From assembly GCA_947650365.1 (NCBI GenBank), contig OX393557.1:33235099-33299098 (forward strand): 64,000 nucleotides of DNA. Reading direction: 5' to 3'. Below are positions 1 to 25,369 of this stretch, piece by piece (position 1 is the stretch's first letter; each line of letters opens with the position of its first letter). This DNA is from Chamaelirium japonicum. Lineage: Eukaryota; Streptophyta; Magnoliopsida; Liliales; Melanthiaceae. Under the pieces are notes generated by a model. That model did not search any database. It saw only the letters and a list, made by a program, of their open reading frames with translations, and was not told the origin of the DNA. A program made the translations under genes and the position numbers.

Positions 1-42
<42 letters not shown>
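1..42. repeat. (TC)n microsatellite at window edge
   Basis: Uninterrupted TC dinucleotide run, cut by the window start. It is the first of many CT/GA tracts here. Confidence 0.95.
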
Positions 43-44
<2 letters not shown>

Positions 45-303
45 CACACTGCCATACACACGCGTAACCCATCTTGAGACGAGCCCGGACCGACCCCTTT
101 ACACTCACATTCGATCATTGTGAGGGGACTCCCAAATAAATCCACCACAATATATATATTCTCCAATGATACAATAGAGATGCAACTATCGGATCCTATT
201 TTTTATGTACTATCTATAGAGATGTCATCTATAATGAACCTATCCACCACTGAACAACTTATAATACAGCATCCTAACAATAGAGATCGGTTGATAATGT
301 TAC

Positions 304-1084
304 CTTTCCTTATTCAACCTAGATTTCTCCAGTAGTTCCTTAAGTACGGAAGATGACTTGAATCTCGAATCAAACTCAGCATACTTCTTCTGATTTTCCT
401 CTTCAACAGACAGTAAAAATTCAGCCACCAATTCAAGATGAAGAAGAAAAAGGAAAACCTCAATTCATAGAAACGAGAAGATAGAGAAATCCAAACCATT
501 CCACCGCGAGAGGAAGTCGATCTGCGGTAGCTGGGGGCCGGGGACCGATTCCAAGCCTGAGAACCCTGATAGGATCCCTGCATTCACTGCAATCTCCAAA
601 GGTCCATTAGCCCTCACATACTCACTCAAAACTAATAAAGATTATCATCACTGAACAATTAGTAACTAGGCCGGCAAGGCCTAATCCTGCAACCGTGAAT
701 CAAGAAGCAAAATCCCACCAATCATATCCGTCAAAACCCTAAGAACTAAATGAAATCGTAAGATTTACGAAGTGGGTATTGTCAAGATTTGATCTTTTCG
801 ATGCGAAAAACTCATGCCAACCCAAAAAACGGTTGATTTTCAGGAAAAATCGAAAGAAAAATCTGATAGATAGTGGTCAAAGAGTACACACCTGGGTTTG
901 ACCATAGGAGGATTGAGACGGAGGCAGCCAGAGGGATTGCCGCCTCGAGGAGTCGGGATGGAGAGAAGGAAATGGGGATGGTGGAGGTCCGCGCGGTTCG
1001 AAACCTCCTCTTGGAATTGATGAGGCGCTCTGAGGCTACAGTGGGCGGGGAAGCGGAGAAGGGAAGGGATGAAGAGAGGAGCAT
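304..1084 (-). CDS. Conserved plant plastid-type protein of unknown function (partial, 3 exons)
   Basis: Three exons join in frame on the minus strand: 1084-892, 586-497 and 400-304, each with GT donor and AG acceptor; the last exon seen also ends at a GT donor, so the C-terminus lies beyond the left edge. Residues 1-45 are rich in S, T, R and lack acidic residues apart from one Glu, like a plastid transit peptide. A hydrophobic stretch (AAIPLAASVSILLW) follows, then VNAG, which resembles a thylakoid-lumen cleavage site. The conserved part reads GLESVPGPQLPQIDFLSRWN, then EENQKKYAEFDSRFKSS and VLKELLEKSRLNKER. I recall this block from uncharacterised plant proteins but cannot name the gene. 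Start chosen as the first Met of the exon 1 frame (atg at 1084). Lumenal location is inference. Confidence 0.72.
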
Positions 1085-1140
1085 GTTGTTCCTCCTACTC
1101 CTGAACAGAAAAAGAGAGGATGGGCTTTTAGCCCATTGAA

Positions 1141-2084
1141 GCCGATCCTAATCGCAGTGTGTGGTTATACGGTTATATCTGGCGGTAACGTGTTGCTATT
1201 TGCACCCACAAAATTGCTAACACTATATCATGCACACATTATTGTCATATTTTAATTTTTACTAATGCCCCCATTTTGATATTGCACCCCACATAAGAGT
1301 TTGTCTTTCCCTCCTCCCTCTCCTCTATGCTTTGCCCGCCACCGTCTTCGTTGTTGCATCCTCCTCCTTTCTTTTGTTCTCCCCCCCTCCTTTTTTTTTT
1401 CTCTCTCCCCCTCGTCCTTACTGTAGACATGTCGGTCTTCCCCGACCAACATGGTTGTCGGTCGATCAATCCCGACTGACATGGACCACACCATGTCGGT
1501 CAGGAGCAACTGACAACCGGGTCAGTTGGGAGCGACCAACACGGCTATAAGAATGAGGAGGATGAGGAAGAAGGAAAGAAGGAGGAGGTGGTGGTGAGGT
1601 GCATGGGATTGGTGGCTCCAATAGGGTGATCAGAGGAGAGGGAGAGGAGGGTTGATGTGGCTGTTATGATGATGGCGATTGGAGAAGTGAGGAGGCAGTG
1701 ATGAGGTGCATGGGACCGGTGGCTCTAACAGTGGAGGTGGTGGCGCGCGTATCAATAAGCATGGGATGCTTTGGGGACACATCCAACATTTCTTCTTCTT
1801 TTTTAAGTTGGGGGGGGGGGGGGGGGGGAGGGGGCTAGTAATTTGTGGGGCATAAATAGCAACACTAGGCAATAAAACCTACCCTTTTTCGGGGGTCTGA
1901 CCATTTAGACCACACATATTACTAGGAGTAGTTGCATATTACCCAATAATGTGTGGTGCAAGACACCACCCATGCAGGTCGTCGTTGGGACACCAATCTG
2001 ACTCATAGAGATTGTTGCCCATCAATCACATGCAACCCTTCCTCTGACGTTGGTTCCATATAACCCATCACTACTGTTGTGTCC
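1141..2084. other. Intergenic, low complexity
   Basis: Pyrimidine-rich and purine-rich stretches (about 1310-1420, 1555-1760) and a 19-base poly(G) run at 1810-1828. Open frames here are compositional and match nothing I know. No gene seen. Confidence 0.6.
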
Positions 2085-2428
2085 TCGTCCTTCCTTCCCC
2101 TCCTCAACCCTTCTCCTTCCTCCTTCTTCCACCTTATTTATGTTGCTCCCCCTCCTTCTTCCTCCTACACTTGGTCATTACAGGCCAAGTTCCTAAAATG
2201 TGTATTTGGTCATTCGAGCCGAATGAATCTACAGCCCATCTGGCTACCGTTAAGCACTCGGCATCCAATGACCAAATATTGAATGAGATATAGATGCACT
2301 TAACATCACATGACTGAGTGCACAGTTTAGTGATGCCTTGGCTTGTAATGACTGAGTGTAGGAGGGAGGAGTAAGGGGAGGAAGGAGTAAGAGGAGAAGG
2401 AAGGAGGAAGAAGGAGGTAGGACGAGGC
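2085..2428. repeat. Fold-back (MITE-like) inverted repeat
   Basis: The left arm (about 2089-2189, polypyrimidine then TACACTTGGTCATTACAGGC) is mirrored by the right arm (about 2337-2425, CTTGTAATGACTGAGTGTAGG then polypurine). Together they form an imperfect hairpin of about 340 bp with a 150-bp loop. No coding capacity. Class not assigned. Confidence 0.55.
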
Positions 2429-2528
2429 GACAATGATGGATTTCATGGGGTCGACGGATACAAACGAGCGGAGGTGGACGACGGCAGGCCTGAGTTACCC
2501 CTCATCCGGGGGGCGTGCGCGTGGGGGG

Positions 2529-2531
<3 letters not shown>

Positions 2532-2600
<69 letters not shown>
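2532..2600. repeat. (TA)n microsatellite
   Basis: About 34 TA units. The tract abuts the 3' end of the minus-strand LINE that follows, so it could have grown from the element's tail or from its AT-rich target. Confidence 0.95.
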
Positions 2601-2603
<3 letters not shown>

Positions 2604-2683
2604 AACCAAATTCCACTAATATATTGTAACAGTTACATCAGTGTTTGGACACCCATCGAGCATAAGAGCAAGGACTACGATCA

Positions 2684-2944
2684 TCTCAAGCGCGCCACAT
2701 AGCGTTTGGAGGGAAGCTGGATGTCCAAAAACCAGACATTCTTGTCGCCCCGAGCACAACCGGCAAACCAATCAACCACTGAGTTGCCTTCCCGGTAAAT
2801 GTGGGAAGTCCGGACGCACCCAAGCAATTGGTTCAGATACTTGCAGTCTTGAAGAAGAAGAAGGGACAAGGTGGAGTTTGAAGCCAATTGTGAGATCACA
2901 CTTTGAGAGTCTCCTTCTATCCACAGAGTGTGTCCCGAAAACAA
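2684..2944 (-). pseudogene. LINE RNase H domain remnant
   Basis: IEGDSQSVISQL carries the conserved Asp of plant LINE RNase H, and the later HIYREGNSVVDWFAG is its C-terminal hallmark (REGNxxADxLA). It is separated from the upstream RT by frame breaks. Confidence 0.85.
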
Positions 2945-4450
2945 GGTCGATGAAGCAAGAAGACCTACCCATAGACCCTAGTTTCCCCCACTTGCATAGA
3001 TGTTGTAGTTAGATAAACTGCACCTGTTAACAAAATTGACCCATTTTGGTCCCGGATAACAAAGGTCGTACCAACTGATGACGTTGAGTAATCCATTGAA
3101 CCAGCAAAATTCAATATATATTCATGTTTGTTTGGAGGCAACCATCAGACAGGGATCGCCTCCAACATCCTTTGGTTGGGGGGAGGGCATAGATCTGCAG
3201 GAATCGAGTTAGCAAAACAAAAGGTAGTAAAATTGTCATAAAGAATGTCAAAAGTAACATGAACAGCCGGATTGAACAAGTCAAAAACACCTATGTTCCT
3301 AGCTTTCCATATGTGCCAAAGAGTATACCCAAGGAAGGCTTTGGCAACTTTGTTGTACCCCGCCCCGTGATTGTGAGTATTGTTAAACAAAATGCCAAAC
3401 TCATTAACCAAGGTGGGGATAGTTGTCATCCCAACCTTAGTGCTAACCCACAACCAAAGTTGGCTAACAGGAAGGCACTGAAAAAAAACATGATCAAAGA
3501 TTCATCATGATCCAAACATCGAGGGCATAAAATTGAAATAGACATCCCAATCCATCGAAGATACATTCGGACTGGGATGCACAAGTGAAAAAAATTCTAT
3601 AAAAATAATCAGACTCGAGGCCCCATAGCAGTTTTCTAAAGGATTCTCCAGATCCCTGACCAAAGGCCCATCGAGGTAGTGGTACTTGATAAACAAAGTT
3701 GGTAGGCTCGGCCACGTTGTAGCCCAGTGTGAACTGGGGGCCCCAGGTGAAAGTAGATCTTGGTTGATGATGAAGGATTGGTATTCTGCAGATTCTGGAG
3801 ACCCACTCCGGCGGAAATAGATCCATCAAGGTAGGTTTGTTCCATCCTGGGGGGCCAAAAAGGTTCGAGATCAATTTGTAGGTGGAAGAGAGTCCGACGT
3901 TGAAAGAGAACACCATCCGAGAGAAAAGGATAGAGGAGCACCATGGGGTCGACCATAGGTCGTAGGAGGCTCTCAGCCAGACCACATGTTGCATATGATT
4001 TCGAACAATCGGCAGGCCCTCATAGATAGCATGCCAAGCTCACGAACACTTGCCCGGGTTTGGCCACTGCCACAGATCCTCAGTCATCTTATATTTATCT
4101 TTAATAAACGACACCTAAGGGCTATCAATGTTCGAAAGAACCAGGAAATTTTTTTCCCCCATTATAGCTTGATGAATTAACGGGAGATGACGGAGGCCAG
4201 ACCCCCTGCATCTTTGGCCGGCAGACATCAGCCCATTTTAATTAGGTGAAGCCCGTGTTTTTTATCTGCCTTAGCCCATAAGAATCGATGAAATTCCTTT
4301 TCAAGATGATCTAGGATACTATGGGGAATCCAAACCACTCTCAGCTGAAAAAACACCAGGAGGGATTGGAGAATTGACTGAAGTAAGGTAACTCATCCGG
4401 GAAGGATAACAAGTGAGCTTTTCAGCCAGCGATACGTCCCGTGATACGAC

Positions 4451-5637
4451 TCACCATAGGGGCCAAATGGAAGCTTGGATCCGTCGACCCGAGATGTGAG
4501 CCCCCAGATAGGTTAGCGGGGCATTATGGGAGGACATCCCAAGAGATAGAAGAAGATCCAAGCGACGATTGGCCACGACCTCGTCTCCAAACAACATTGT
4601 CGACTTTTGGTAGTTAACCTTTTGACCTGAAAGTCGACAGTATTGTTTAAGTAGACATTTAAGAGTCGACACACTGGATGGGGAAGCCTCAGTGAAATTA
4701 AACTATCAACCGCATAAAGAAAGCATATCAATGGATCTCGCCATGGAAGAAGAGCAAATGCCCCTCCTAGTACCACGTTGGATATGAACATTAACATTTC
4801 GCACTAGAACGTCAGCACCCAAGATGAAAAGATATAGAACAAGAGGGTCTCCTTGGCAAAGACCGCGAGAAGAACTAAGCCAAGACGTAGGGGAGCCATT
4901 GAACATGATGGAAAAGGATGGATTCTCTATACAACCTTTAATCCGTTGGATCCATATCGAATGAAACCCAAGCTTAGCCAACACCCGATAGAGGAATCCC
5001 CATTGCATTTGATCGTATGCATTTGCCATATCCAGTTTAAGGGCCACCAGACCTTTATCACAGGTGTCAACCCTCATAGAATGCAGATCTTCTTGAGCTA
5101 AAAGAATGTTATCAGAAATATTACGACCTTGGATAAAAACACTTTGCTCCGGAGACACAAGTTTGCCGAGGAGAGGCTTAAGACGGTTCACACGAAGTTT
5201 AGAGATAATTTTATAAAGAACCGTACAAAGATTAATAGGGCTATAATGCCCCGACCGATAGACCTTGAAAATTTTGGGGGATGAGGGTCACATAGGTACT
5301 TTTCCAAGTGGCAGACATACTCCTAGAATAAAAAAAAGGACGCAATGACAGAACAAACATCCCTTCCAAGCACTTTCCAATTGGTTGTGAAAAATTCAGT
5401 AGAGTACCCATCTAGTCCAGGAGTTTTGTTCCGTGGGAGGGAGAAAACAGTACGTCGGATTTCCTCCCAAGTAAAAGGGCATATGAGGAGTCGATTGTCG
5501 GAAGCAGTCGAGATCAGGTTCAAGAGGTCATCCGGGCCCGGAGTAGTGGAAGAAGTCCACTTTGATTTGAAATTGCAGGATAAAAACTTCCTCGATCTCT
5601 GCCCGGGTTGAGTATCGGACACCAAATTCATCATCAA
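4451..5637 (-). pseudogene. LINE reverse transcriptase pseudogene
   Basis: Fragments in different frames: 5637-5323 (fingers, TPGLDGYSTEFF), 5191-4706 (palm, with conserved LDMANAYD in place of the usual KxDxxKAYD, and GLCQGDPL), 4797-4513 (active site YAVD) and 4672-4451 (GQKVNYQKSTMLF and LTYLGAHISG). Motif order and spacing match plant L1-type RT. The second Asp-region substitution plus the frame breaks make it inactive. Confidence 0.9.
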
Positions 5638-5739
5638 TAAAATGGATCATATTCCGTTTAGGACGAATAAGGGTGCTCATATGAAAAAAATTTAGTAAAA
5701 TCTAGTAATCTCATTGATGTAAAAAGCCGGACCCTTGTT

Positions 5740-6004
5740 TGGGTTATCTTGACTTTGCCCCCCGAATTTTGCCATGAATTAGACTTTACCCCCCATTATT
5801 TCATTAATTAGACTTTACCCCCCAAAACTAACTGTTCCATCAGCTTACCATCTAAGAGAAAGGTGAGCTGACGAAAAAGAAATAAAGTTTTGGGGGGTGA
5901 GCTGACGGAACAGTTAATTTTAGGGGGTGAAGTCTAATTAATGAAAGTATAGGGGTAAAATCTAATTCAAGACAAAATTTGGGGGGCAAAGTCAAAATAA
6001 CCCA
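5740..6004. mobile_element. Fold-back MITE in the promoter of the TrmH-type gene
   Basis: Terminal inverted repeats TGGGTTATcTTGACTTTGCC and the mirrored GGCAAAGTCAAAATAACCCA continue into almost complete arms (repeated TAGACTTTACCCCCC against GGGGGTGAAGTCTA), giving a hairpin of about 265 bp. No clear target duplication found. It ends 87 bp before the start codon of the next gene, so promoter or 5' UTR lies inside or upstream of it. Confidence 0.8.
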
Positions 6005-6091
6005 TAATTTTACGATATTGACCTCAAGCGTTATCCCCAATCTCCCGCTTCAAAAAACGGACACGTTCTTCCCTTTCCCTCCTCCGTTCAA

Positions 6092-17758
<11,667 letters not shown>

Positions 17759-17884
17759 AAGGGACCAGAAACATTAGCGTGGATAATGATGCTTGCTTTA
17801 AGCATGAAACACATGCAGGTATTGTGCTCTTAATTTTTAATTTGTAAATAATACATAACTTTTTATTATATGACAATCAATGTT

Positions 17885-18125
17885 CAAAATACTGATATCA
17901 ATAGAGGTACTGGTAGACCCTAGACTGAGTTGTTCCGGGCGATACTACTAGGTATCGGCCGAAACCGGCAACGGCCTTTTTTTAAAAAATAAAAAATAAT
18001 TATAAAGTAAAAAGTATTAAAAAATCGATATTGAGTTGAATTCGGGAGTAATGGCCGATATTGGTGCGTACTGATCGATACAGGCAGTTACTGTACGTAT
18101 AGGTATCAACCGAGTTTTAAAACAA
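17885..18125. repeat. Putative small inverted-repeat element
   Basis: AATGTTCAAAATACTGATATC at the left faces TATCAACCGAGTTTTAAAACA at the right, around GGTACTGG/CCGGCAACGG-like motifs. Target duplication not found. It lies just 3' of the TrmH-type gene. Confidence 0.4.
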
Positions 18126-18382
18126 TGACTCCACTTTTTGCTTGGCCTGCAGGCTGCATGTTAAATTATAGAAACTTTTCTTCAATTATGTTCATACTGC
18201 CACTAACTACTTGTTTAACTCAAGTATAAATAAATCCCTAAATGTTGAATGAAGCAGCTGCAAATGTAATGTCATGACTGAGATGCATTGATACCAATTA
18301 ATGCATGTAGTAAAAGTGCTTTGATTATAATGCAAAAAAAAAGGATAAACTTGGTGATGATCGATATGTTGTCATCCACAAC

Positions 18383-18384
<2 letters not shown>

Positions 18385-18452
<68 letters not shown>
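18385..18452. repeat. (GA)n microsatellite
   Basis: About 34 uninterrupted GA units. Confidence 0.95.
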
Positions 18453-18456
<4 letters not shown>

Positions 18457-18857
18457 AGAATGCCAATTCCTAAAATCAGCAATACTTGAAATATATGTGT
18501 ATTGATACAAAATGTGCCACAAAGGGATGAAGGCCCCAACCTTAAATAGACCATCCTAGGACTTATCCTAACTAATCTAGGCTCTAAAACTTGAATGTAA
18601 TGACACAAACTATGAATAAATAGGCTTCCAAAGCAAATATGTCATGCCTCAAATTTTTGGACAAAGGAGGGATGGTCAAAAACTCGGGGGTGAGGAAACA
18701 AGAGAGCGTAAAGATAGAGAAGAAGGGTCCATTTATTATTTTTCTTCTATTAAGTTTTTAGTAGAATCCGTCTTATGGATATTATTAATACATATGGAAT
18801 CTCTCTCACTTGATCAATTGATTTTCTTTAAGAATACTTAAATTTATTTAATAGCAC

Positions 18858-19632
18858 TGGCAGTGTAGTCAAGGTGTGAGGTGGACTCAAAGCGCTCAAC
18901 TTTACTGGAGCCTGAGGCGAGAGACGAGGCGGGCGCCTGATTGAAATAAGGCATGCAAAAAAATTATAAAATATATATAGATAAATTATAAAATAACTAG
19001 TTGAAATAAGTTCGCATAATCATATAGCATGTGTCATCAAACATCAATAAAACTCATCATCATCAAGTTCTATAATGTATATCATTCTCATCTTCGGATC
19101 TAGGCTTGGATGTCTACAATTAAGATGAAAAAAATACAATTTAAAGTTGTGAAGTAAGCATATAAAGAATTATGACACTATACAACTAAATCAAAAATTG
19201 AATTAAAAAATTGAGAGAAGAGAGTTTTGATGGTGGTCTGCAGCCCCAGCATTGAAACACTAACCCGATAGGCCGATCGCTCATTCACATAGAAGTTTAA
19301 AGTCCATGGGCTACGGGATCCTGAGGTTATAACCTCATATGGTCAAATACGTTAAAGTCAAAATTAAATCACAATCGTCTGTTTCACACTTTCACCCAGT
19401 CCGATCGGTGAATCACATTCAACCTCAAATGGCATGCAAAAGAACAGGTATGATTCAGTTTTGGCTTCAACCTAAATCCTCGATTAAATAAGGCGGGAGC
19501 CTCCACTGCCTTGTGGCTCGAGTGCCTCACAATGTAAGGCGGGTGCCTCGCTCCGACTTATATACCTGCTCCCTCACCTCGCCTCTCACCTCAGGCGGGC
19601 GCCTCGGCTCGTCTAAACTATATCGAGCACTG
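18858..19632. mobile_element. Putative non-autonomous DNA transposon
   Basis: Begins CAGTGTAGTCAAGGTGTGAG and ends CTATATCGAGCACTG, with sub-terminal GAGGCGGGCGCC mirrored by GGCGGGCGCCTC. The inner 19390-19490 block (CGATCGGTGAATCAC, CAAATGGCATGCAAAAGAAC, GATTCAGTTTTGGCTTCAAC) recurs in the hAT-like element at 51312-52070. No clear target duplication. Confidence 0.5.
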
Positions 19633-19758
19633 TGATAATAACACCATTCTATGGAAGCCTTGTTATACCAAAAACATTAAATTAGGAGTAAAGCTAGTGC
19701 TATTCATTATACCAATGCCTAGGCTTGCCCACTCCATGCTATGTTGTTGGAATAACCA

Positions 19759-19760
<2 letters not shown>

Positions 19761-19839
<79 letters not shown>
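19761..19839. repeat. (GA)n microsatellite
   Basis: GA repeat with one GAGG interruption near 19795. Confidence 0.95.
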
Positions 19840-21203
<1,364 letters not shown>

Positions 21204-21916
21204 TGCACATTGTATAAACCGTCTTCCTGCTTTTAATCTCATGCAGTTTAACCTATTTTCCGCTGCTACGATATTATTCTTTTGGCAAATATTGATGTTA
21301 TGGCTTTGTTGCGTTCAATTACCATTCTCATTTTATTCTTCAATTATGTTGTGTAGGACTTTTGAAGCTAAATGATTCTTTGCTACAAGACCCGAACCCT
21401 CGAGCTGATGCAACAGTTTGATATGCGGCGACCTTTTTTGTCGATCAGCTTATTTTTCTATCTGATGAACATAAAAATAATCGGGTATTTCGATTACAAC
21501 ATTTGCTGCCCATTTTCTCCATTCTTGTGGCCTTCCAAGGTAAAACTCAAAATCAAAATTTTTTTTGTTTCTCCCCCTCGTGACTTCAGCGGAATGTGTA
21601 TCTTTCAAGGTGAAACAAAATCAAATCTTTCTTTCACATTTTTTATGTTGGCAAAGAGTTGAGCAAGTGGCTACTTATCTTGTTGAGCTCTTGGTGAGAT
21701 CACCGCCGGAATCTGTACCAGCATTACAGACTTGATGCCGAAGAACCTGCTGCGATGATGTTAGAGAGCGAGGCGACCCGAAGGGGTGACCTGAGAACAC
21801 GATGCGGCGGCGTAGCTCCTGTCAGCACTGGCATCCTGCAGCTGTGTTCTCCAGGTTGCACTCCTTTGGGTCTGGACTCTGTTTCTGTGTGGTGGTGATT
21901 GGTCAAAGGAAATGAA

Positions 21917-22067
<151 letters not shown>

Positions 22068-22324
22068 TGATATAGAAGAGGGTCTGTTGTTTAGCACATT
22101 AGAATGTCATAGTGTCGACATGTTGGCAACATTCAAAAGGGAAGGTAAAAGACAGAAATGAAGGAAAGATATAATATTTCTTTAGAGTATCAAGAAATTT
22201 TTTTTTTCTTTTGGAGTAAATGGCATTCAATGATTCAGTATTGTCTACGTATGCAAAATGCTATTTAGCCCAACTGTTTTTTCCGGACTTTTTTTAAGCC
22301 AAGGTGTCCGTTGCACTCGGTGAA

Positions 22325-22502
22325 AAACATTTGAGTTCGGATCTCCTTCAGTTGATCGGCCCGTCGGTGGGCTCGGTGTGCATCACAGCTGCACAATGGC
22401 TGGCGACCCAAAAGTGAATCGCACTTGAGCAAGCATATGTGGTTGTGTTGGGCAACGGTCTCACCTACCGGAGGAGATCCGAACTCAAAACATTTAGCCC
22501 TG
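22325..22502. repeat. Small inverted-repeat element
   Basis: AAACATTTGAGTTCGGATCT then CC at the left is mirrored by GGAGATCCGAACTCAAAACA then TTT at the right, with about 115 bp between. MITE-like; no target duplication recognised. Confidence 0.6.
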
Positions 22503-23063
22503 ACCCTTTGCGGTAAAACATGGGAACATCGAAACACCCCGAGCATGATAGCCATATCCTGAAGCGGGTAGTGATCATCTCATCCTTGCTTGATCCAGTC
22601 GATAATTGTCGCCGAATCCCTCTTCAATTCATATCGCCGCCACCCTAACCATCGCTGCACCGCGTCCTGGCTGCCCACATGAACCTGATCACTGCTGTCA
22701 CCATATTTAGTATCTTGCGTCATCACCACCTCCGCCGACCCGACAGTTATCGTCAGCATCACAATCCACCGTCGCCGGCCGCCAACTTTTTCCAGCTCTG
22801 GTGGGCCTCCACCGCCTCCTCCGGTCGCAACCGCCGCCATCAGTTGCTGCTATAGTTGCGTCCACCGCCATCATTCACCGCACCACCCCATGTCGCTCGC
22901 CTTGCCACCAACTCACCACCTCCGTCAACCCCCCACCGCCGGTGTCGGTCGCCTGCACAGTCATAGCATGGAAATTGCCACCACTTGACAACAGGGTCAA
23001 GTGTATCGTAAACAGTTGAGGTCTAAATCAGTTCCATTCCTGCACCAGACCTAGCCGCACCCC

Positions 23064-24803
23064 ATGATCCAATCTCTCAAAGGCCGCACCACATGAAACA
23101 ACTCCCTCGCCCATCTGATCACCACCAACACCACCCTCACCGCCGCGCATTTCAAAACCTCATAGACCGTCTCCCTCTCCTCTTCTGGGGTCTCAACCAC
23201 CCTCCCTCTCCTCTTCACCCAGTTCCGGTCCCTCGTCGACGCCGACCTCTGCAACTCTCTCATCAGATCCTACACACACTCGAAGAACCATCTGCAATCA
23301 GTTCTAGTGTACACCCACATGCTGGAAGCTTCGGTATCCCCTGATCTCTACACCTTCCCTCCCCTGCTCAAGTGCATTGCTCACTTATACTCTCCCGAGG
23401 CTCGGCGTACCGACGCACGGATGCGCCGTTAAGAGCATGGGTCTCTGCTCTGATGTCTTCACGGCCACAGCTCTGGGTCCACATGTACTGCACCTTCGCT
23501 CGCATCGACGAAGCACAGAAGCTTTTCGATGAAATGCCCGAGAGGAATTCTGTTTCGTGGAACGCGATGCTGACCGGCTACGTCCACAACAGGAGATTCA
23601 GAGAAGCCCATGGAATTTTCCGCACGATGCAGGCTTCGCGTGTCGCGTTGGGCGAGGTCACCGTCGTCGGTGCCCTCTCGGCTTGTGCCCATCTCGGAGC
23701 TCTCAATCCAGGGGGTTTGGATTCATAACTACATAAAGCAGAATGGGTTGAGGCTTAATGTGTTTGTGGGTACCCGCTCTAACCGACATGTACATGAAAT
23801 GCGGGGCGGTGGATGAGGCGATGAAGGGTCTTTCGGGTGATGATGGTAAGGAACGTCTTCTCGTGGAATGCATTGATATCTGGGCTTTGCGATGAACGGG
23901 GAGGAGGAGAAGCCGCCATGGAGGCTTTTGATATGATGAAGTCTCTGAGAATAATCAAGCCTGATGCGGTGACCTTCTTAGCTGCTCTATGCGCTTGTGT
24001 GTCATCAAGGATTTGTCGATGAAGGTAGGAGGCCTTTTCAAAGAATGGAGGTGTGAGTTTGGCCTCGAGCCCAGGATTGAGCATTACGGCTGCATGGTTG
24101 ATCTTCTCGGACGATCAGGGTTCCTAGACGAAGCTCGCGAGCTCATCATGAGCATGCCAATGGTTGCAGGATGGGGTTATTTGGAGGGCGTTGCTTGCGG
24201 GTTGTAGGATCCATGGAGATGCCCGCATGGGTGAGCTTTTCGATTGCAAAGCTTCTCGAATTGGAGCCCAAAAATGGGGAGAACTATGTCTTGCTATCGA
24301 ATGTATTAGCTCGGGATCGGAGATGGAGTGAGGTGGGGGGAAGTGAGGGCGACGATGAGCCGAAGGGGGGAATCGGGAAGGTTCCCGGTTGCCAGTTCAA
24401 TTGAGATCGACAAACGTGGTCTACGAGTTTGTGGTTACATGCAGATTCGAGAAGGATGGGTTGGGTGAGATTTTTAAGATGCTGGGCGATATGAGCAGCG
24501 AGTTTGAAGTCTGCTGGTTATGTCGCGGACACTGACATGGGTTTCTTATGATCAGAGAGGACGAGGAGAAGGAGAGCTCCCTGATGTACCACAGTGAGGA
24601 GAAGCTTGCTCTTGCTTTCGGGCTCCTGAGGAGTCCGCAGGGATCGACGGTGAGGATAGTGAAGAACCTGCGAGTCTGTAAGGACTGCCATTCCTTTTTT
24701 AAGCTTGTTTCGAAGGTCTATAAGAGGGATATCATTGTTCGGGGATCGGAACCGGTTCCACCATTTTGGTGGGGGTGCTTGTTCATGCAGAGGATTACTG
24801 GTA
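23064..24803 (+). pseudogene. DYW-class pentatricopeptide repeat (PPR) protein pseudogene
   Basis: Intronless, like most plant PLS-class PPR genes. Reading across frames gives degenerate PPR motifs (ARIDEAQKLFDEMPERNSVS, then [73 protein letters not shown]). Next comes an E motif (LEPKNGENYVLLSNVLA), then the DYW domain with [24 protein letters not shown] and RDIIVR, and finally the GAT TAC TGG triplet (Asp-Tyr-Trp) and TAA at 24792-24803. The DYW domain is the C-to-U RNA-editing deaminase of organelles; HSE and CxxC are its zinc-site hallmarks. At least eight frame breaks or stops interrupt the frame (near 23091, 23155, 23395, 23715, 23780, 23825, 23900, 24165, 24550, 24735), so no functional protein is made. 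Start taken as the atg at 23064. Confidence 0.9.
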
Positions 24804-25369
24804 ACAAACTGAATTGTTGAACATGTTAAGACAGAACTACCAGATGATGAGAGGCTTAAATCAAAATAAATCTCACAGGTTTTGATCCTTGGAGGCATAA
24901 TCCGTTTTCAGTTCCCGAGTCTCACCGTATTCTTATCCGCAAAACTTTTTTGATTCAGATTGCCGTCAAGATCCCTCTTAAGACTCGAAGAAAGTACTGA
25001 CTCGAGGGGAGCTGATTCCACCAAGTTGAGGCCTATGTTATGATCCAAGGGCCCTCTTCAAAGGAAATTTTCCTCCTTGTGGTGTTATCAATCCTCTGAA
25101 TCACCCAAGTTAGAAAGAGGGAAACCGAAAGATAATAAATTTGCAAAGCTAAAGGAACCAAATTAATGAGTCTGAGTATTCCCCCATCGTAAAAGTGCTT
25201 CGCCCGCAACTGCGGTTGAATCCCAGCAGTTAACTGGTTGTTTCGCTCTTGGGAGGTCGCAGGATCAAATCTCTAGTATGTCTTGCACCGTGTGGCGTAT
25301 AAATAATGTGGTGCATCTATGGGCAATTGTCTATGATCATACCAAATGACCCATCAGATTTGAATTTTG
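24804..25369. other. 3' flank of the PPR pseudogene
   Basis: No gene or clear repeat seen. Confidence 0.5.

Larger units (their letters stand above)
2640..5690 (-). mobile_element. Decayed LINE (L1-like, with RNase H), 5' truncated
   Basis: Read on the minus strand, the domains come in plant LINE order. At 5637-4706 lies reverse transcriptase, with the fragments RNKTPGLDGYSTEFF, QSVFIQGRNISDNILLAQED, LDMANAYDQMQWGFL and GLCQGDPL. At 4797-4451 the catalytic block reads CFLYAVDSLISL. About 3994-3145 is the connecting and zinc-binding-like region with LWHIWKARN. At 2944-2684 is RNase H, with IEGDSQSVISQL and YREGNSVVDWFAGCARG. No endonuclease domain is seen upstream, so the copy is 5' truncated. 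At least three frameshifts and several stops break it. The usual (Y/F)ADD is YAVD, so the metal-binding pair is lost. Non-functional. Confidence 0.92.
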
